NCBI RefSeq assembly: GCF_004342605.1
Contig: NZ_SLZL01000004.1
Span: 124,001 to 188,000, forward strand
Length of the DNA stretch: 64,000 nucleotides
From: Caulobacter sp. BK020
Lineage (GTDB): Bacteria; Pseudomonadota; Alphaproteobacteria; Caulobacterales; Caulobacteraceae
Reading direction: 5' to 3'
The notes under the pieces were generated by a model. That model saw nothing but the letters and a program-made list of their open reading frames with translations, was not told where the DNA came from and made no database searches. A program made the position numbers and the translations under genes. Shown here one piece after another: positions 50,793 through 58,985 of the stretch. Positions within the stretch are counted from its first letter, which is position 1. Each line of letters begins with the position of its first letter.

Positions 50793-51027
50793 TCGGGCCT
50801 TTTAGAGCAACGCCCCCGTTGCAGGCCATACAACGCACCTTTGGCGACAAAGCTCCGCGCATTCGCCCTATTCCTGAACACAGGCCCAGAAGGCCGCTGG
50901 CGCGACGCGTCGCACCCGCCTATTCCTAGTGCAGTAAGCGTTGCAACAAGCCTGGCCTTGGCACGTTTGGGCTTGGTCGAGCGTCTTGGTAAGTTCGACG
51001 GCGGATGACAGGGACCGACGAGACTTC

Positions 51028-52143
51028 ATGGGCGTTCCGGCTGATTTCACCCTCAAGGAGACCGCCGGTCACAAGACCGCTGTGCTCTCGGGGGACTGGA
51101 CCGCGCGCGGCATGGTCGACGCCGGCGAGCGCCTGGTCCAGGCGATGGAAGGCTCACGGACCGTCGACCTGGACCTGCGCGAGATCACCCGCTGCGACAC
51201 CGCCGGAGCCTACGCCATCCTCCGCGCCGCCGACGGCCGGATCGGCACGGGCAAGATCCAGGCCGGGCCGCGCACGCAGCGCCTGCTGCAGCTGGTCGAC
51301 GACGCCATCCAGGTCGAGCCCGAGGCCGCGCCGCCGCGCAAGGGCTTCCTGGAGGTGCTGGAGCGCATCGGCCGCGGCGTCTACGGCCTGGCCGACGACC
51401 TCTACAGCACCCTGGCGTTCCTGGGCCACCTACTGGTCGCCATCGGCCGCTGCATCGCCAAGCCCAGCCGCATCCGCTGGGCGCCGGTGGTGGCCCTGGC
51501 CGAGCGCGCCGGCCTGGACGCGATCCCGATCGTGGCCGTCACCACCTTCTTCATCGGCGCGGTCGTGGCCCTGCTGGGCGCCAACCTCCTGACCCAGTTC
51601 GGGGCCCAGGTGTTCGCCGTCGAGCTGATCGGCATCTCGGTGCTGCGCGAGTTCAACATCCTGATCACCGCCATCCTGCTGGCCGGCCGCTCGGCCTCCA
51701 GCTTCGCCGCCGAACTGGGCTCGATGAAGATGAACCAGGAGATCGACGCCATGCAGGTGATGGGGGTCGACCCGTACGAGGCCCTGGTCCTGCCGCGCTT
51801 CGCCGCCCTGCTGATCACCATCCCCCTGCTGACCTTCGTGGCCACCTTGGCGGGCCTGGGCGGCGGAATGCTGGTGACCTGGACGGCGCTGGACCTGTCG
51901 CCGACCTTCTTCCTGCAGCGGATGCAGGACTCGATCGGCGTGCAGCACTTCTGGATCGGCCTGTCCAAGGCCCCGGTCATGGCCATGGTCATCGCCGCCA
52001 TCGGCTGCCGCCAGGGCATGGAGGTCGGCAACGACGTGGAGTCCCTGGGCCGGCGCGTCACCGCCGCCGTCGTCCACGCCATCTTCGCGATCATCTTCAT
52101 CGATGCGATCTTCGCCCTGATCTACATGGAGCTGAACCTGTGA
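51028..52143 (+). CDS. mlaE: MlaE-type lipid ABC transporter permease with STAS-like N terminus
   Basis: This 371-residue protein has an N-terminal STAS/MlaB-like domain (about 1-95; [16 protein letters not shown]) fused to an MlaE permease of about five helices ([18 protein letters not shown]). In E. coli MlaB is a separate subunit; the fusion is common in alphaproteobacteria. With MlaF and MlaD it moves phospholipids between inner membrane and periplasm to maintain outer-membrane asymmetry. The ATG at 51028 has a weak site. Confidence 0.9.
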   Translation: MGVPADFTLKETAGHKTAVLSGDWTARGMVDAGERLVQAMEGSRTVDLDLREITRCDTAGAYAILRAADGRIGTGKIQAGPRTQRLLQLVDDAIQVEPEAAPPRKGFLEVLERIGRGVYGLADDLYSTLAFLGHLLVAIGRCIAKPSRIRWAPVVALAERAGLDAIPIVAVTTFFIGAVVALLGANLLTQFGAQVFAVELIGISVLREFNILITAILLAGRSASSFAAELGSMKMNQEIDAMQVMGVDPYEALVLPRFAALLITIPLLTFVATLAGLGGGMLVTWTALDLSPTFFLQRMQDSIGVQHFWIGLSKAPVMAMVIAAIGCRQGMEVGNDVESLGRRVTAAVVHAIFAIIFIDAIFALIYMELNL

Positions 52144-52985
52144 GCCCGGCGAAGACTTCCCGGGCGACCGAGGACGAGCCCCCCTCGACCGCCGAGGCCC
52201 CGCCGATCCGGGTCACGGGCCTGGTCTCGCGGTTCGGCGACAACGTCATCCACGACGGCCTGGACCTGACCGCCGAGCGCGGTGAGGTGCTGGGCGTGGT
52301 CGGCGGCTCGGGCGCGGGCAAGTCGGTGCTGCTCAACACCATCATCGGCCTGAAGATCCCCGACGGCGGCTCGGTCAAGCTGTTCGGCCAGGACATGGCC
52401 GACGCCTCGCGCCGCCGCTGGAACGTGATCGAGCGCCGCTGGGGCGTGCTGTTCCAGCAAGGGGCGCTGTTCTCGAACCTGACCGTGCGCGAGAACGTCG
52501 CCGCGCCGCTGCACGAGCACACCCGCCTGCCCAAGGGCGAGATCGAGCACCTGGCCGACCTGAAGATCGCCCTGGTCGGCCTGCCCGCCCGGGCCGGCAA
52601 CCTCAAACCCGCCGAGCTGTCGGGCGGCATGCGCAAGCGCGCCGGCCTGGCCCGCGCCCTGGCCATGGACCCCGAGCTGCTGTTCCTGGACGAACCCACC
52701 GCCGGCCTCGACCCGATCAGCGCCGCGGCCTTCGACACCCTGATCAAGGACCTGTCCGACAGCCTGGACCTGACGGTGTTCATGATCACCCACGACCTGG
52801 ACACCCTCTACGAGATCACCGACCGCATCGCGGTGATCGCCGACAAGAAGGTGGTCGCCACCGGCTCCGTCCAGGAGCTGGAGAAGACCGACCACCCGTG
52901 GATCCAGGAGTACTTCATGGGACCGCGCGGCCGCGCGGCCGCCGGCCAGGCGACGCCGGCCCAGTCGACACCGAGGACGAGCTGA
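52140..52985 (+). CDS. mlaF: MlaF-type ABC ATPase
   Basis: This 281-residue ATPase has Walker A G-G-S-G-A-G-K-S-V, a Q-loop (L-F-Q-Q-G-A-L-F), signature L-S-G-G-M-R-K-R, Walker B L-L-F-L-D-E-P-T-A-G-L-D-P-I and switch H-D-L. Q-Q-G-A-L-F-S and G-M-R-K-R are diagnostic of the MlaF/TTG2A group. The GTG start overlaps the mlaE stop, and its stop overlaps the mlaD start (TGATG), so translation is coupled. Confidence 0.92.
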   Translation: MSPAKTSRATEDEPPSTAEAPPIRVTGLVSRFGDNVIHDGLDLTAERGEVLGVVGGSGAGKSVLLNTIIGLKIPDGGSVKLFGQDMADASRRRWNVIERRWGVLFQQGALFSNLTVRENVAAPLHEHTRLPKGEIEHLADLKIALVGLPARAGNLKPAELSGGMRKRAGLARALAMDPELLFLDEPTAGLDPISAAAFDTLIKDLSDSLDLTVFMITHDLDTLYEITDRIAVIADKKVVATGSVQELEKTDHPWIQEYFMGPRGRAAAGQATPAQSTPRTS

Positions 52986-53923
52986 TGGAAAGAAACGCCA
53001 ACTACGCCCTGGTCGGCGCGGCCACGCTGATCCTGTTCATGGGTCTGCTGGTCTTCGCCGTCTGGCTGGCCAAGCTGAGCTTCAACCAGGAATACGACCT
53101 GTACGACGTGCTGTTCGTCGGCCCGGTGCGCGGCCTGTCGGACGGCGGCGAGGTGCACTTCAACGGCATCAAGGTCGGCGAGGTCACCAAGATCGCCCTC
53201 GACAAGTCCGACCCCAACCGCGTGATCGCCCGGGTGCGCGTCACCTCGGACGTGCCGATCAAGACCGACAGCTTCGCCACCCTGGAGCCCCAGGGCATCA
53301 CCGGCGTCAACTACGTGCAGATCACCGCCGGCGCGCCGTCCAAGCCGCTGCTGAAGAGCACGGTCCGCAGCGGCGAGGTGCCGGTGATCCGCAGCCAGCG
53401 CAGCGCTCTCTCCGACCTGCTGGAAGGCGGCGGCACGGTGCTGACCCGCACCATCGAGGCCCTGGACCGCGTCAACCGCGTGCTGTCCGACGACAACGTC
53501 AAGACGTTCAGCGCCTCGCTCAAGGACGTCAAGTCGGTCACCGCCGAGCTGCGCGAGCGCAAGGCGATCATCGCCGACGCCCAGAAGGCCCTGCAGAGCC
53601 TGGAGGCCACCTCGACCAAGATCGGCCAGCTGTCGGACTCGGCCAACGGCCTGGCCAACGGCGACGCCAAGCGCACCCTGAAGAACCTGGGCGACGCCGC
53701 CGAGGAGCTGAAGGCCACCGCCAAGGACGTGCGCGGCATGGTCGGCAAGCTGGAAGGCCCGACCAGCGACTTCGCCAGCACCGGCCTGCCGCAGCTGTCG
53801 TCGGCCGTCGTCACCCTGCAGTCGGCCGCCGAGTCCCTGGACCGGCTGGTCAGCGAAGTCGAACAGAACCCGCGCGCCCTGGTCGGCAAGGCGCCGGCCA
53901 AGGAACTGGAGGTCAAGCCGTGA
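52985..53923 (+). CDS. mlaD: MlaD-type MCE-domain lipid-binding protein
   Basis: This 312-residue protein has one N-terminal membrane helix (about 8-29) and an MCE domain (about 38-120; G-P-V-R-G-L-S-D-G-G-E-V-H-F-N-G-I-K-V-G). A long helical/coiled-coil tail (about 150-290) is larger than that of E. coli MlaD. It forms the periplasmic lipid-binding ring on the permease. The ATG at 52985 overlaps the mlaF stop. Confidence 0.92.
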   Translation: MERNANYALVGAATLILFMGLLVFAVWLAKLSFNQEYDLYDVLFVGPVRGLSDGGEVHFNGIKVGEVTKIALDKSDPNRVIARVRVTSDVPIKTDSFATLEPQGITGVNYVQITAGAPSKPLLKSTVRSGEVPVIRSQRSALSDLLEGGGTVLTRTIEALDRVNRVLSDDNVKTFSASLKDVKSVTAELRERKAIIADAQKALQSLEATSTKIGQLSDSANGLANGDAKRTLKNLGDAAEELKATAKDVRGMVGKLEGPTSDFASTGLPQLSSAVVTLQSAAESLDRLVSEVEQNPRALVGKAPAKELEVKP

Positions 53924-54561
53924 TCAGCCCCCTGCGCATCCCCCTGCGGTCGCTGACGGTCGCCGCCGCCGCCCTGGCCCTGACCGGCTGCATCAGCCTG
54001 TTCCCCAAGAGCGAGCCGGCCGGCCTCTACCGCTTCGGCCACGCTGCGGCCGAAAGCTCGCGGCCGGCCAGCGACAAGAGCTTCGGGGTCTTCAAGACCC
54101 CGACGGTCTTCACCCGCGCCGCCATGAGCGACCGCCTGCTGTCGGTGACCAACGGCGAGGCCGCCTACATCGCCGACGCCCGCTGGGTGTCGCCGGCCAT
54201 CGTGCTGTTCGACGAGGCCGTGGCCCGGGCCTTCGAGTCCGACGCCAGCCCGGCCCGGCTGGTCACCCGCGGCGAGGCGCTGAAGGCCGCCATGGCCCTG
54301 CGCCTGGAGGTCCGCTCGTTCGAGACCGACTATGTCGACGGCCCCAAGGCCGCGCCCGAGGTGCTGGTCGAGATCCGCGCCGTCATGACCCGCAGCAACG
54401 ACCGCGCCCTGCTGGGCGACAAGGTGTTCGTCGCCCGCGTCAAGGCCGCCGACAACCGCCTCTCGGCCATCGTCCCCGCCTACGACCAGGCCGTCGGCCA
54501 GGCGCTGTCGGAGATCGTCGACTGGGTCGGCGAGGCGGGGGCGAAGCTGCCGGCGGGGTAG
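53920..54561 (+). CDS. Mla-associated outer-membrane lipoprotein (ABC_trans_aux)
   Basis: This 213-residue protein has a lipoprotein signal (lipobox L-T-G-C at about 20-23) and an ABC_trans_aux/PqiC-like domain (L-Y-R-F-G, Y-I-A-D-A-R-W-V-S-P, V-L-V-E-I-R-A-V-M-T). The GTG start overlaps the mlaD stop. It is probably attached to a periplasmic face and helps pass lipids between the MCE ring and the other membrane, as PqiC does. It ends the four-gene operon. Confidence 0.87.
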   Translation: MISPLRIPLRSLTVAAAALALTGCISLFPKSEPAGLYRFGHAAAESSRPASDKSFGVFKTPTVFTRAAMSDRLLSVTNGEAAYIADARWVSPAIVLFDEAVARAFESDASPARLVTRGEALKAAMALRLEVRSFETDYVDGPKAAPEVLVEIRAVMTRSNDRALLGDKVFVARVKAADNRLSAIVPAYDQAVGQALSEIVDWVGEAGAKLPAG

Positions 54562-54717
54562 GGGTTGGGGGCTTTTGACTCTTCTCCGACCTTGGGATGG
54601 TCCGCTTTCGGGCGCAGCGGTCGGTGGAACGACGGAGCTAGATCAGCATTGCTAAGCGCCCGAGAGAAAGGTCAAGCTACAACCCGAGGCGATCAAAGAA
54701 GCGTCTAAGGGGAACGC

Positions 54718-54870
54718 ATGCTGACAAGAGGGTCCGAATGCCGGCGATGGGAGCCGCACATCCATGCGCCTGGCACGGTGTTGAATAACGAGTTCAGAGG
54801 CCCAACGGCGTGGGAAGACTATCTAGCGGCGCTTGCGGGTGAGGCTGGGGCGCTAGCCCCCTGCCCTTAG
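54718..54870 (+). pseudogene. Truncated N-terminal remnant of a TrlF-like PHP/AAA gene
   Basis: The 50-codon frame reads M-L-T-R-G-S-E-C-R-R-W-E-P-H-I-H-A-P-G-T-V-L-N-N-E-F and continues W-E-D-Y-L-A-A-L, then stops at TAG. The R-G-S-x-x-R-W-x-x-H-I-H-x-P-G-T opening is the metal-binding start of the PHP domain in TrlF-family ATPases. These proteins normally run to several hundred residues and carry an SMC-like ATPase. Everything after about residue 45 is missing. A ribosome binding site (AAGGGGAA) remains. The base composition is visibly lower in G+C than the flanking operons, consistent with transfer and decay. Confidence 0.6.
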
Positions 54871-54902
54871 CCCTGACTCGTTTGCGTGACCGGAGACCGA
54901 TC

Positions 54903-55646
54903 TTGCCGCCCCAGCCCTTGTCGAGCTACCGACGCAGTATTCCGATTTTCACCTCGGCACATCATGCCTGTGACAAGCGACCTGAGCATGCTGTCCTGGC
55001 TGCCAAGATTGTCGGGTTGTCAGCCTCTATCGATGCCCGTTTCGGCTCAATGTTGGTGACCTTCCTCGGGTCAACTGCCACGCCATCGTTTGCGATGTAC
55101 GAGGCCATTCATCAAACGGCCAAGACTCAGGCGCTTCGCGCTGCGGCGCGGGTTGCGCTCGATCCAGAAGGTCACGACGTCTTCCAGGCTTTGATGACCT
55201 TGGCCAAGGCGGCCGACAAGCACCGTAATCGGCTTTCCCATTGGCTCTGGGCATACTCGGAAGCCATTGAGGATGGGCTGCTGCTCATCGATCCTGAAGC
55301 GAACTTCGAGTTTCTTGTCGAGATTGCTGGACGGCTAGAAAACGGAGATCAGTACGGAGAAGGTATCGAGCTCGATTACTCGCGCGTGTTGGTCTATCGC
55401 CGCGAAGACTTGATAGCCGTGATCGATCAGTTTGAGCGGATCGCGGAATGGCTGAGCACCTTCCACATCCACCTCGTTCCGTCGCCGTCGCATTCCGCCC
55501 CGGGCCTGCGCTGGCATCAGTTGGCGACGTCGCCGGAAATGCTGGATGCGCTAAAACGGGTAAGGGGAGGTCGCGAAAGCGGCCCGCCCAAACCGCCCGC
55601 GCCGTTTCGCTCACGGCCGATTAAGGCGAATAACAAGAAGAAGTAG
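54903..55646 (+). CDS. Unknown protein with a HEPN-like R-N-x-x-x-H motif
   Basis: This 247-residue protein is mostly helical with no signal peptide. The segment A-D-K-H-R-N-R-L-S-H-W-L-W contains R-N-R-L-S-H, which fits the R-N-x-x-x-H active-site motif of HEPN RNases. HEPN domains are common in toxins and phage-defence proteins. The tail is Pro/Arg/Lys-rich (K-A-N-N-K-K-K). The TTG at 54903 with GGAG seven bases upstream is used as start; a TTG at 54882 is possible. It follows the TrlF remnant, in less G+C-rich DNA. Family membership is a motif-based inference. Confidence 0.6.
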   Translation: MPPQPLSSYRRSIPIFTSAHHACDKRPEHAVLAAKIVGLSASIDARFGSMLVTFLGSTATPSFAMYEAIHQTAKTQALRAAARVALDPEGHDVFQALMTLAKAADKHRNRLSHWLWAYSEAIEDGLLLIDPEANFEFLVEIAGRLENGDQYGEGIELDYSRVLVYRREDLIAVIDQFERIAEWLSTFHIHLVPSPSHSAPGLRWHQLATSPEMLDALKRVRGGRESGPPKPPAPFRSRPIKANNKKK

Positions 55647-55673
55647 ACGCTATTTTCCGTAGCTGAGGCGCTG

Positions 55674-56525
55674 ATGAAAGCTCTGATCTCCAAGCCGGTG
55701 AACGATCTCCAGCGCCAGTTTAATGACCTCTGCGAGAAGGGCGGGGGCGTCAAAGGCGGCCCGGTTCGCGGGAAGACGTTGGATCTCCTAAAATTCTACG
55801 GTCAGACGTTGAACAAGGGTGCCAGCGAGGAAATTCTGGAGCATCTCGCGGCCTTCCCCGTCGCCAACCCGTGGCACGTTTGCTTCGCACTCGGCCTGTG
55901 CTGGGGCCACTTGGCGCAGGTCGATCTGACATTCACCGAAGCGGCCGTCGGCGCGCTGGAACACATCAACGATGACGACCTGAAGACGGCAGGAAGCTTC
56001 TGCCTCGAACGGGGGCCGGAGCCAATAATCAACTCGCTAAGGGGTGGTAACGCGCTCTTCCGGAGGGTTGTGCTGCCGTCGTCCTTGCCCGACACTCTGG
56101 AACGCTTTGATAGGGCGCAGCAGCGCTGGCTCGGCCCCATTGTGCACCCCACCGACCGGCCGCCCTATATCGGGAGTTGGAACGCGACGGCCATGTTCAT
56201 GACCGCGCTGTTCGCCAATCCAGCTCTAGCGGCGACGCAAATGGAGCCTAAGCCTGTCCTGCCGCCCGGAGGTCCGATCTTCACCGGCCTGTCAATCCTC
56301 CACGACGCCGGACTGGTGACGACCCCGCCAGACACTGCTGGCATCGATGGCGCGTCATTTGAGCCCGGCGTGCTCTACGCGAACAATTCGCTACTTCAGT
56401 CACTGCTCGCGGGGTGCACTGGGTGGTCGCTGACCGATGTCCACAGCGGGGTTTATCTGCTTGGGACCCGACATCAGGCGTCTAATAGCTGGATCAAGGC
56501 CAAGGGGGTAACCGCGCCTACGTAG
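55674..56525 (+). CDS. Unrecognised protein (283 aa) of the acquired islet
   Basis: I do not recognise this protein. It lies 27 bp after the HEPN-motif gene on the same strand and is likely co-transcribed. The start ATG follows GAGG. There is no signal peptide; a mildly hydrophobic segment occurs at about 64-85 (W-H-V-C-F-A-L-G-L-C-W-G-H-L). The remainder is mixed helix and loop with Gly/Pro-rich stretches near 200-235. Like its neighbour it uses more A/T-ending codons than the surrounding operons. It could be the partner of the HEPN-motif protein. Confidence 0.65.
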   Translation: MKALISKPVNDLQRQFNDLCEKGGGVKGGPVRGKTLDLLKFYGQTLNKGASEEILEHLAAFPVANPWHVCFALGLCWGHLAQVDLTFTEAAVGALEHINDDDLKTAGSFCLERGPEPIINSLRGGNALFRRVVLPSSLPDTLERFDRAQQRWLGPIVHPTDRPPYIGSWNATAMFMTALFANPALAATQMEPKPVLPPGGPIFTGLSILHDAGLVTTPPDTAGIDGASFEPGVLYANNSLLQSLLAGCTGWSLTDVHSGVYLLGTRHQASNSWIKAKGVTAPT

Positions 56526-56848
56526 TGGATTTTGCTCGACGCTGAGGCTGCCTCAAAAGCGACTCGGGACGGCCGGCTCACGACGTGACCCCCATGACGC
56601 TCCGTCGCGCGCGTGTGGGCGAACCGCCCTAGGGCCGTTGTCAGCGCGGTTCAAGGAAGAACGCCATTGGCATCCGGTCTAGATAATGCTCGGCGTTAGA
56701 CATTAGCACCTGTCGATTGACGGTAGAGGCGTAGATTCCCTGTACCGGCGCGGCCACGCGCCTTCAGGATGGCGTTGACGCTGAGACCGGCGTCGAACGT
56801 CCGGAGCCTGGATAGATGTCAATGTCGGGAGTTGGCGCCGCCTCCCCC
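56526..56848. other. Intergenic region without a convincing gene
   Basis: The 323 bp between the islet and the convergent Nudix gene contain several short open frames on both strands but none with a ribosome binding site and protein-like composition. A 40-codon minus-strand frame (about 56700-56820) is too short to assign. It may be degraded sequence at the islet edge. Confidence 0.5.
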
Positions 56849-57625
56849 CTACAACCCCGCCAACGGCTCGACCACCGCCCCATACCCCGCCTCCGGCTGG
56901 ATGCGCAGGGACGCCCCGTCGACCCAGGGTTCGACCGTGACCAACGGGCGGGTCCGCGCCGTGTCGATGGCGGCCGCGGCGTTCGGGCTCTGCGCCAGCA
57001 GTTGCAGGTTCATGCGGGTGGGGAAGATCACCTTGCGCCGGCCCGAGGCGGCCAGGTCCAGGGCCTGGCCGGGCGCGATCCATTCGGCGTCGACCGCCTC
57101 GTGGCCGTCGCAGACCGCCAGTTGCGCCACCGGGGCGTGGGCGACGTAGAACCAGGTGTCGAAGCGCTTGGCGGTCAGCGGCGGGGTGATCCAGCGGGCG
57201 AAGATCGTCAGGGCGGCCAGGTCCAGCTTCAGGCCCAGGTCGCGGACAACGTCGAGGAAGGCGGTGCGGTCGTCGGCCACCGCCGCCCGCACGTCGATCG
57301 CCGCCTCGCCGGCGTAGGTCCGGCCGTCGGCGTCGCGGGCCAGCAGCACGCCGGCCTCCTCATAGGCCTCGCGGAGGGCGGCGATGCGCAGCGGCGCGCC
57401 GTCCTCGCCGACGCTGTCCCAGCCGGTGGCGTGGTCGGCCCAGGCCGGGTCGTGGTCGCCGGCGTGGGTCTTGCCGCCGGGAAAGACCAGGGCGCCGGCC
57501 GCGAAGTCGATCTGGTGGTGGCGCTCGACCATCAGCACCTCGAAGCCGGGCCCAGGGGCTGGCGCGTCGCGCAGCAGCAGGATGGTGGCGGCGGGGCGGA
57601 TGAGGTCGGCGGCGCGCTCGGTCAT
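56849..57625 (-). CDS. Nudix hydrolase with extended Nudix box
   Basis: This 258-residue protein begins at an ATG at 57625 (M-T-E-R-A-A-D-L-I-R-P). The Nudix fold has L-V-F-P-G-G-K, then an insertion of about 25 residues before the catalytic helix R-E-A-Y-E-E-A-G-V. This long insertion resembles the NUDT19/NUDT7-like group that includes CoA-diphosphatases. The E-A-Y-E-E glutamates bind Mg for pyrophosphate cleavage. The open frame extending upstream to 58729 is opposite-phase shadow of the next gene. Substrate is unknown. Confidence 0.87.
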   Translation of the reverse strand: MTERAADLIRPAATILLLRDAPAPGPGFEVLMVERHHQIDFAAGALVFPGGKTHAGDHDPAWADHATGWDSVGEDGAPLRIAALREAYEEAGVLLARDADGRTYAGEAAIDVRAAVADDRTAFLDVVRDLGLKLDLAALTIFARWITPPLTAKRFDTWFYVAHAPVAQLAVCDGHEAVDAEWIAPGQALDLAASGRRKVIFPTRMNLQLLAQSPNAAAAIDTARTRPLVTVEPWVDGASLRIQPEAGYGAVVEPLAGL

Positions 57626-57687
57626 CGCATGAGCGTGGCGCCGAAGCGGCGCGGCGGCCAGGGATTTCGAACGGGCGTTCGCCTCCC

Positions 57688-58824
57688 CTACCCCGCGATC
57701 GCCGCCTTCGCCTGATCGTGCAGCCGGTCGGCCCGGTCCAGCAGGTAGTCGGCGTCCTCGCGCGACACGGCCGGCGAGGCGGTCAGGAAGCGCTGGATCA
57801 TGTGCTCCTGGAAGCGCTCGCGGTCGCCGGGGCGGCCGTCGTATTCCAGGGCGTGGAAGGCGTCGACCCCGGCGCGCAGGGCCGGGAACAGGCGGGGCGG
57901 CAGGCCGGCCCGCTCGCAGATCGCCTTCAGGCCCAGGATCCCGGCGTCGTGGATCATCAGCCAGGTGCGGTGATGCGGCACGCCGGCCAGCTCGGCCAGG
58001 CCCCACTCGAAGAAGGTCATGTGGCCATGGGCCAGGGCGCGCAGCAGCAGCGACGGCGTCAGCCGGCCGACGCTGGCCAGGTGGGCGGCGAAGGCCTTGG
58101 CGTCGGCGGCGCGGCCGGCCTGATCGACCAGGTCGATCGTCGCCCGCTCCTTGGCGCCGAGGATCAGCTCCAGGGTCCGTTCGGCCGACAGCGGGTGGGC
58201 GGCCAGGATGTGGTCGCGCAGCTGTTCGCCGACCATGTCGATCAGGCGCTCGGTGACCGACAGCGGCAGGGCCGAGCGGTAGGCCACCGCCGACAGCACC
58301 TTCTCGGAGCGGGCGAACCGTTCCAGGGCGCGCTGCAGGGCGGTCTCCGACATGCGGGCGTTGTCGTTGGCGCAGACGGTGGCGACCACCTCCTCGCCGC
58401 CCTCCTCGACCAGGAGGGCCGCGACCTTGCCCGACAGCCGGGGACGCTTGGCCACGGCCAGCTGGCGCACCGGACCGCCCAGGCGGACGATCTCGGCCAG
58501 GTCGGCGTCGCTGAACACCGGCGAGGCGCTGATCACCGGCAGCGACACGCTCTCGACGTCGCGGGCCAGGCGGTTGGCGACGTCGGCCGGCAGGGTCGGC
58601 GAGTTGCGCAGGGTTACGGCCAGGGCGCGGCGGACCAGCTCGGCGGCGTCGGCGGCCATCACCCGCAGGATCTCGGCGGCCAGGGCGCGCTGCTCGTCGT
58701 CCAGGTCGGCCCGGTCGATGGTCCGGCACAGCTTGTGGGCGGCCAGGGCGCGCTCGTCGGGCGTCGCGCCCTTCACCAGCATGCGGATGTCTTGCTCGGT
58801 CAGGGCGGCGCGGGTGGTGGCCAT
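57688..58824 (-). CDS. DUF2336 domain protein
   Basis: This 378-residue, soluble, helix-rich protein has the DUF2336 HEAT-like arrangement: D-I-R-M-L-V-K-G-A, R-A-L-A-A-H-K-L, A-A-E-I-L-R-V-M-A, A-L-A-V-T-L-R-N-S-P-T-L-P and S-P-V-F-S-D-A-D-L. The family is largely restricted to alphaproteobacteria and its role is unknown. The ATG at 58824 follows GGGGGAG. It is divergent from a hybrid histidine kinase with 161 bp between, hinting at a signalling link. Confidence 0.88.
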   Translation of the reverse strand: MATTRAALTEQDIRMLVKGATPDERALAAHKLCRTIDRADLDDEQRALAAEILRVMAADAAELVRRALAVTLRNSPTLPADVANRLARDVESVSLPVISASPVFSDADLAEIVRLGGPVRQLAVAKRPRLSGKVAALLVEEGGEEVVATVCANDNARMSETALQRALERFARSEKVLSAVAYRSALPLSVTERLIDMVGEQLRDHILAAHPLSAERTLELILGAKERATIDLVDQAGRAADAKAFAAHLASVGRLTPSLLLRALAHGHMTFFEWGLAELAGVPHHRTWLMIHDAGILGLKAICERAGLPPRLFPALRAGVDAFHALEYDGRPGDRERFQEHMIQRFLTASPAVSREDADYLLDRADRLHDQAKAAIAG

Positions 58825-58985
58825 GGATCTCCCCCTCAGGCCCAGGGAACGGCGGGGAGTCGGATCATCGCCGATCATGCTTAACGATTGTTTGCCCTCA
58901 AAGCCGCGGTCGTTAACGATAAGCCGTAACGCGGCGAAAACCGCGATCCCCTAGGGTCTGGCCTCACCAGTCGAGGAATCAGTCC

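Noticed and set aside
50950..51000. TTGGCACGTTTGGGCTTGG before mlaE as a sigma-54 promoter
   Set aside because: The spacing between the GG and GC elements does not match the -24/-12 consensus.
56700..56820. 40-codon minus-strand frame that might be a recombinase tail
   Set aside because: Too short and without any integrase catalytic residue; not supportable.
57626..58729. Extension of the Nudix frame to 626 residues
   Set aside because: The extension is the alternate-frame shadow of the DUF2336 gene; the Nudix domain starts cleanly at 57625.
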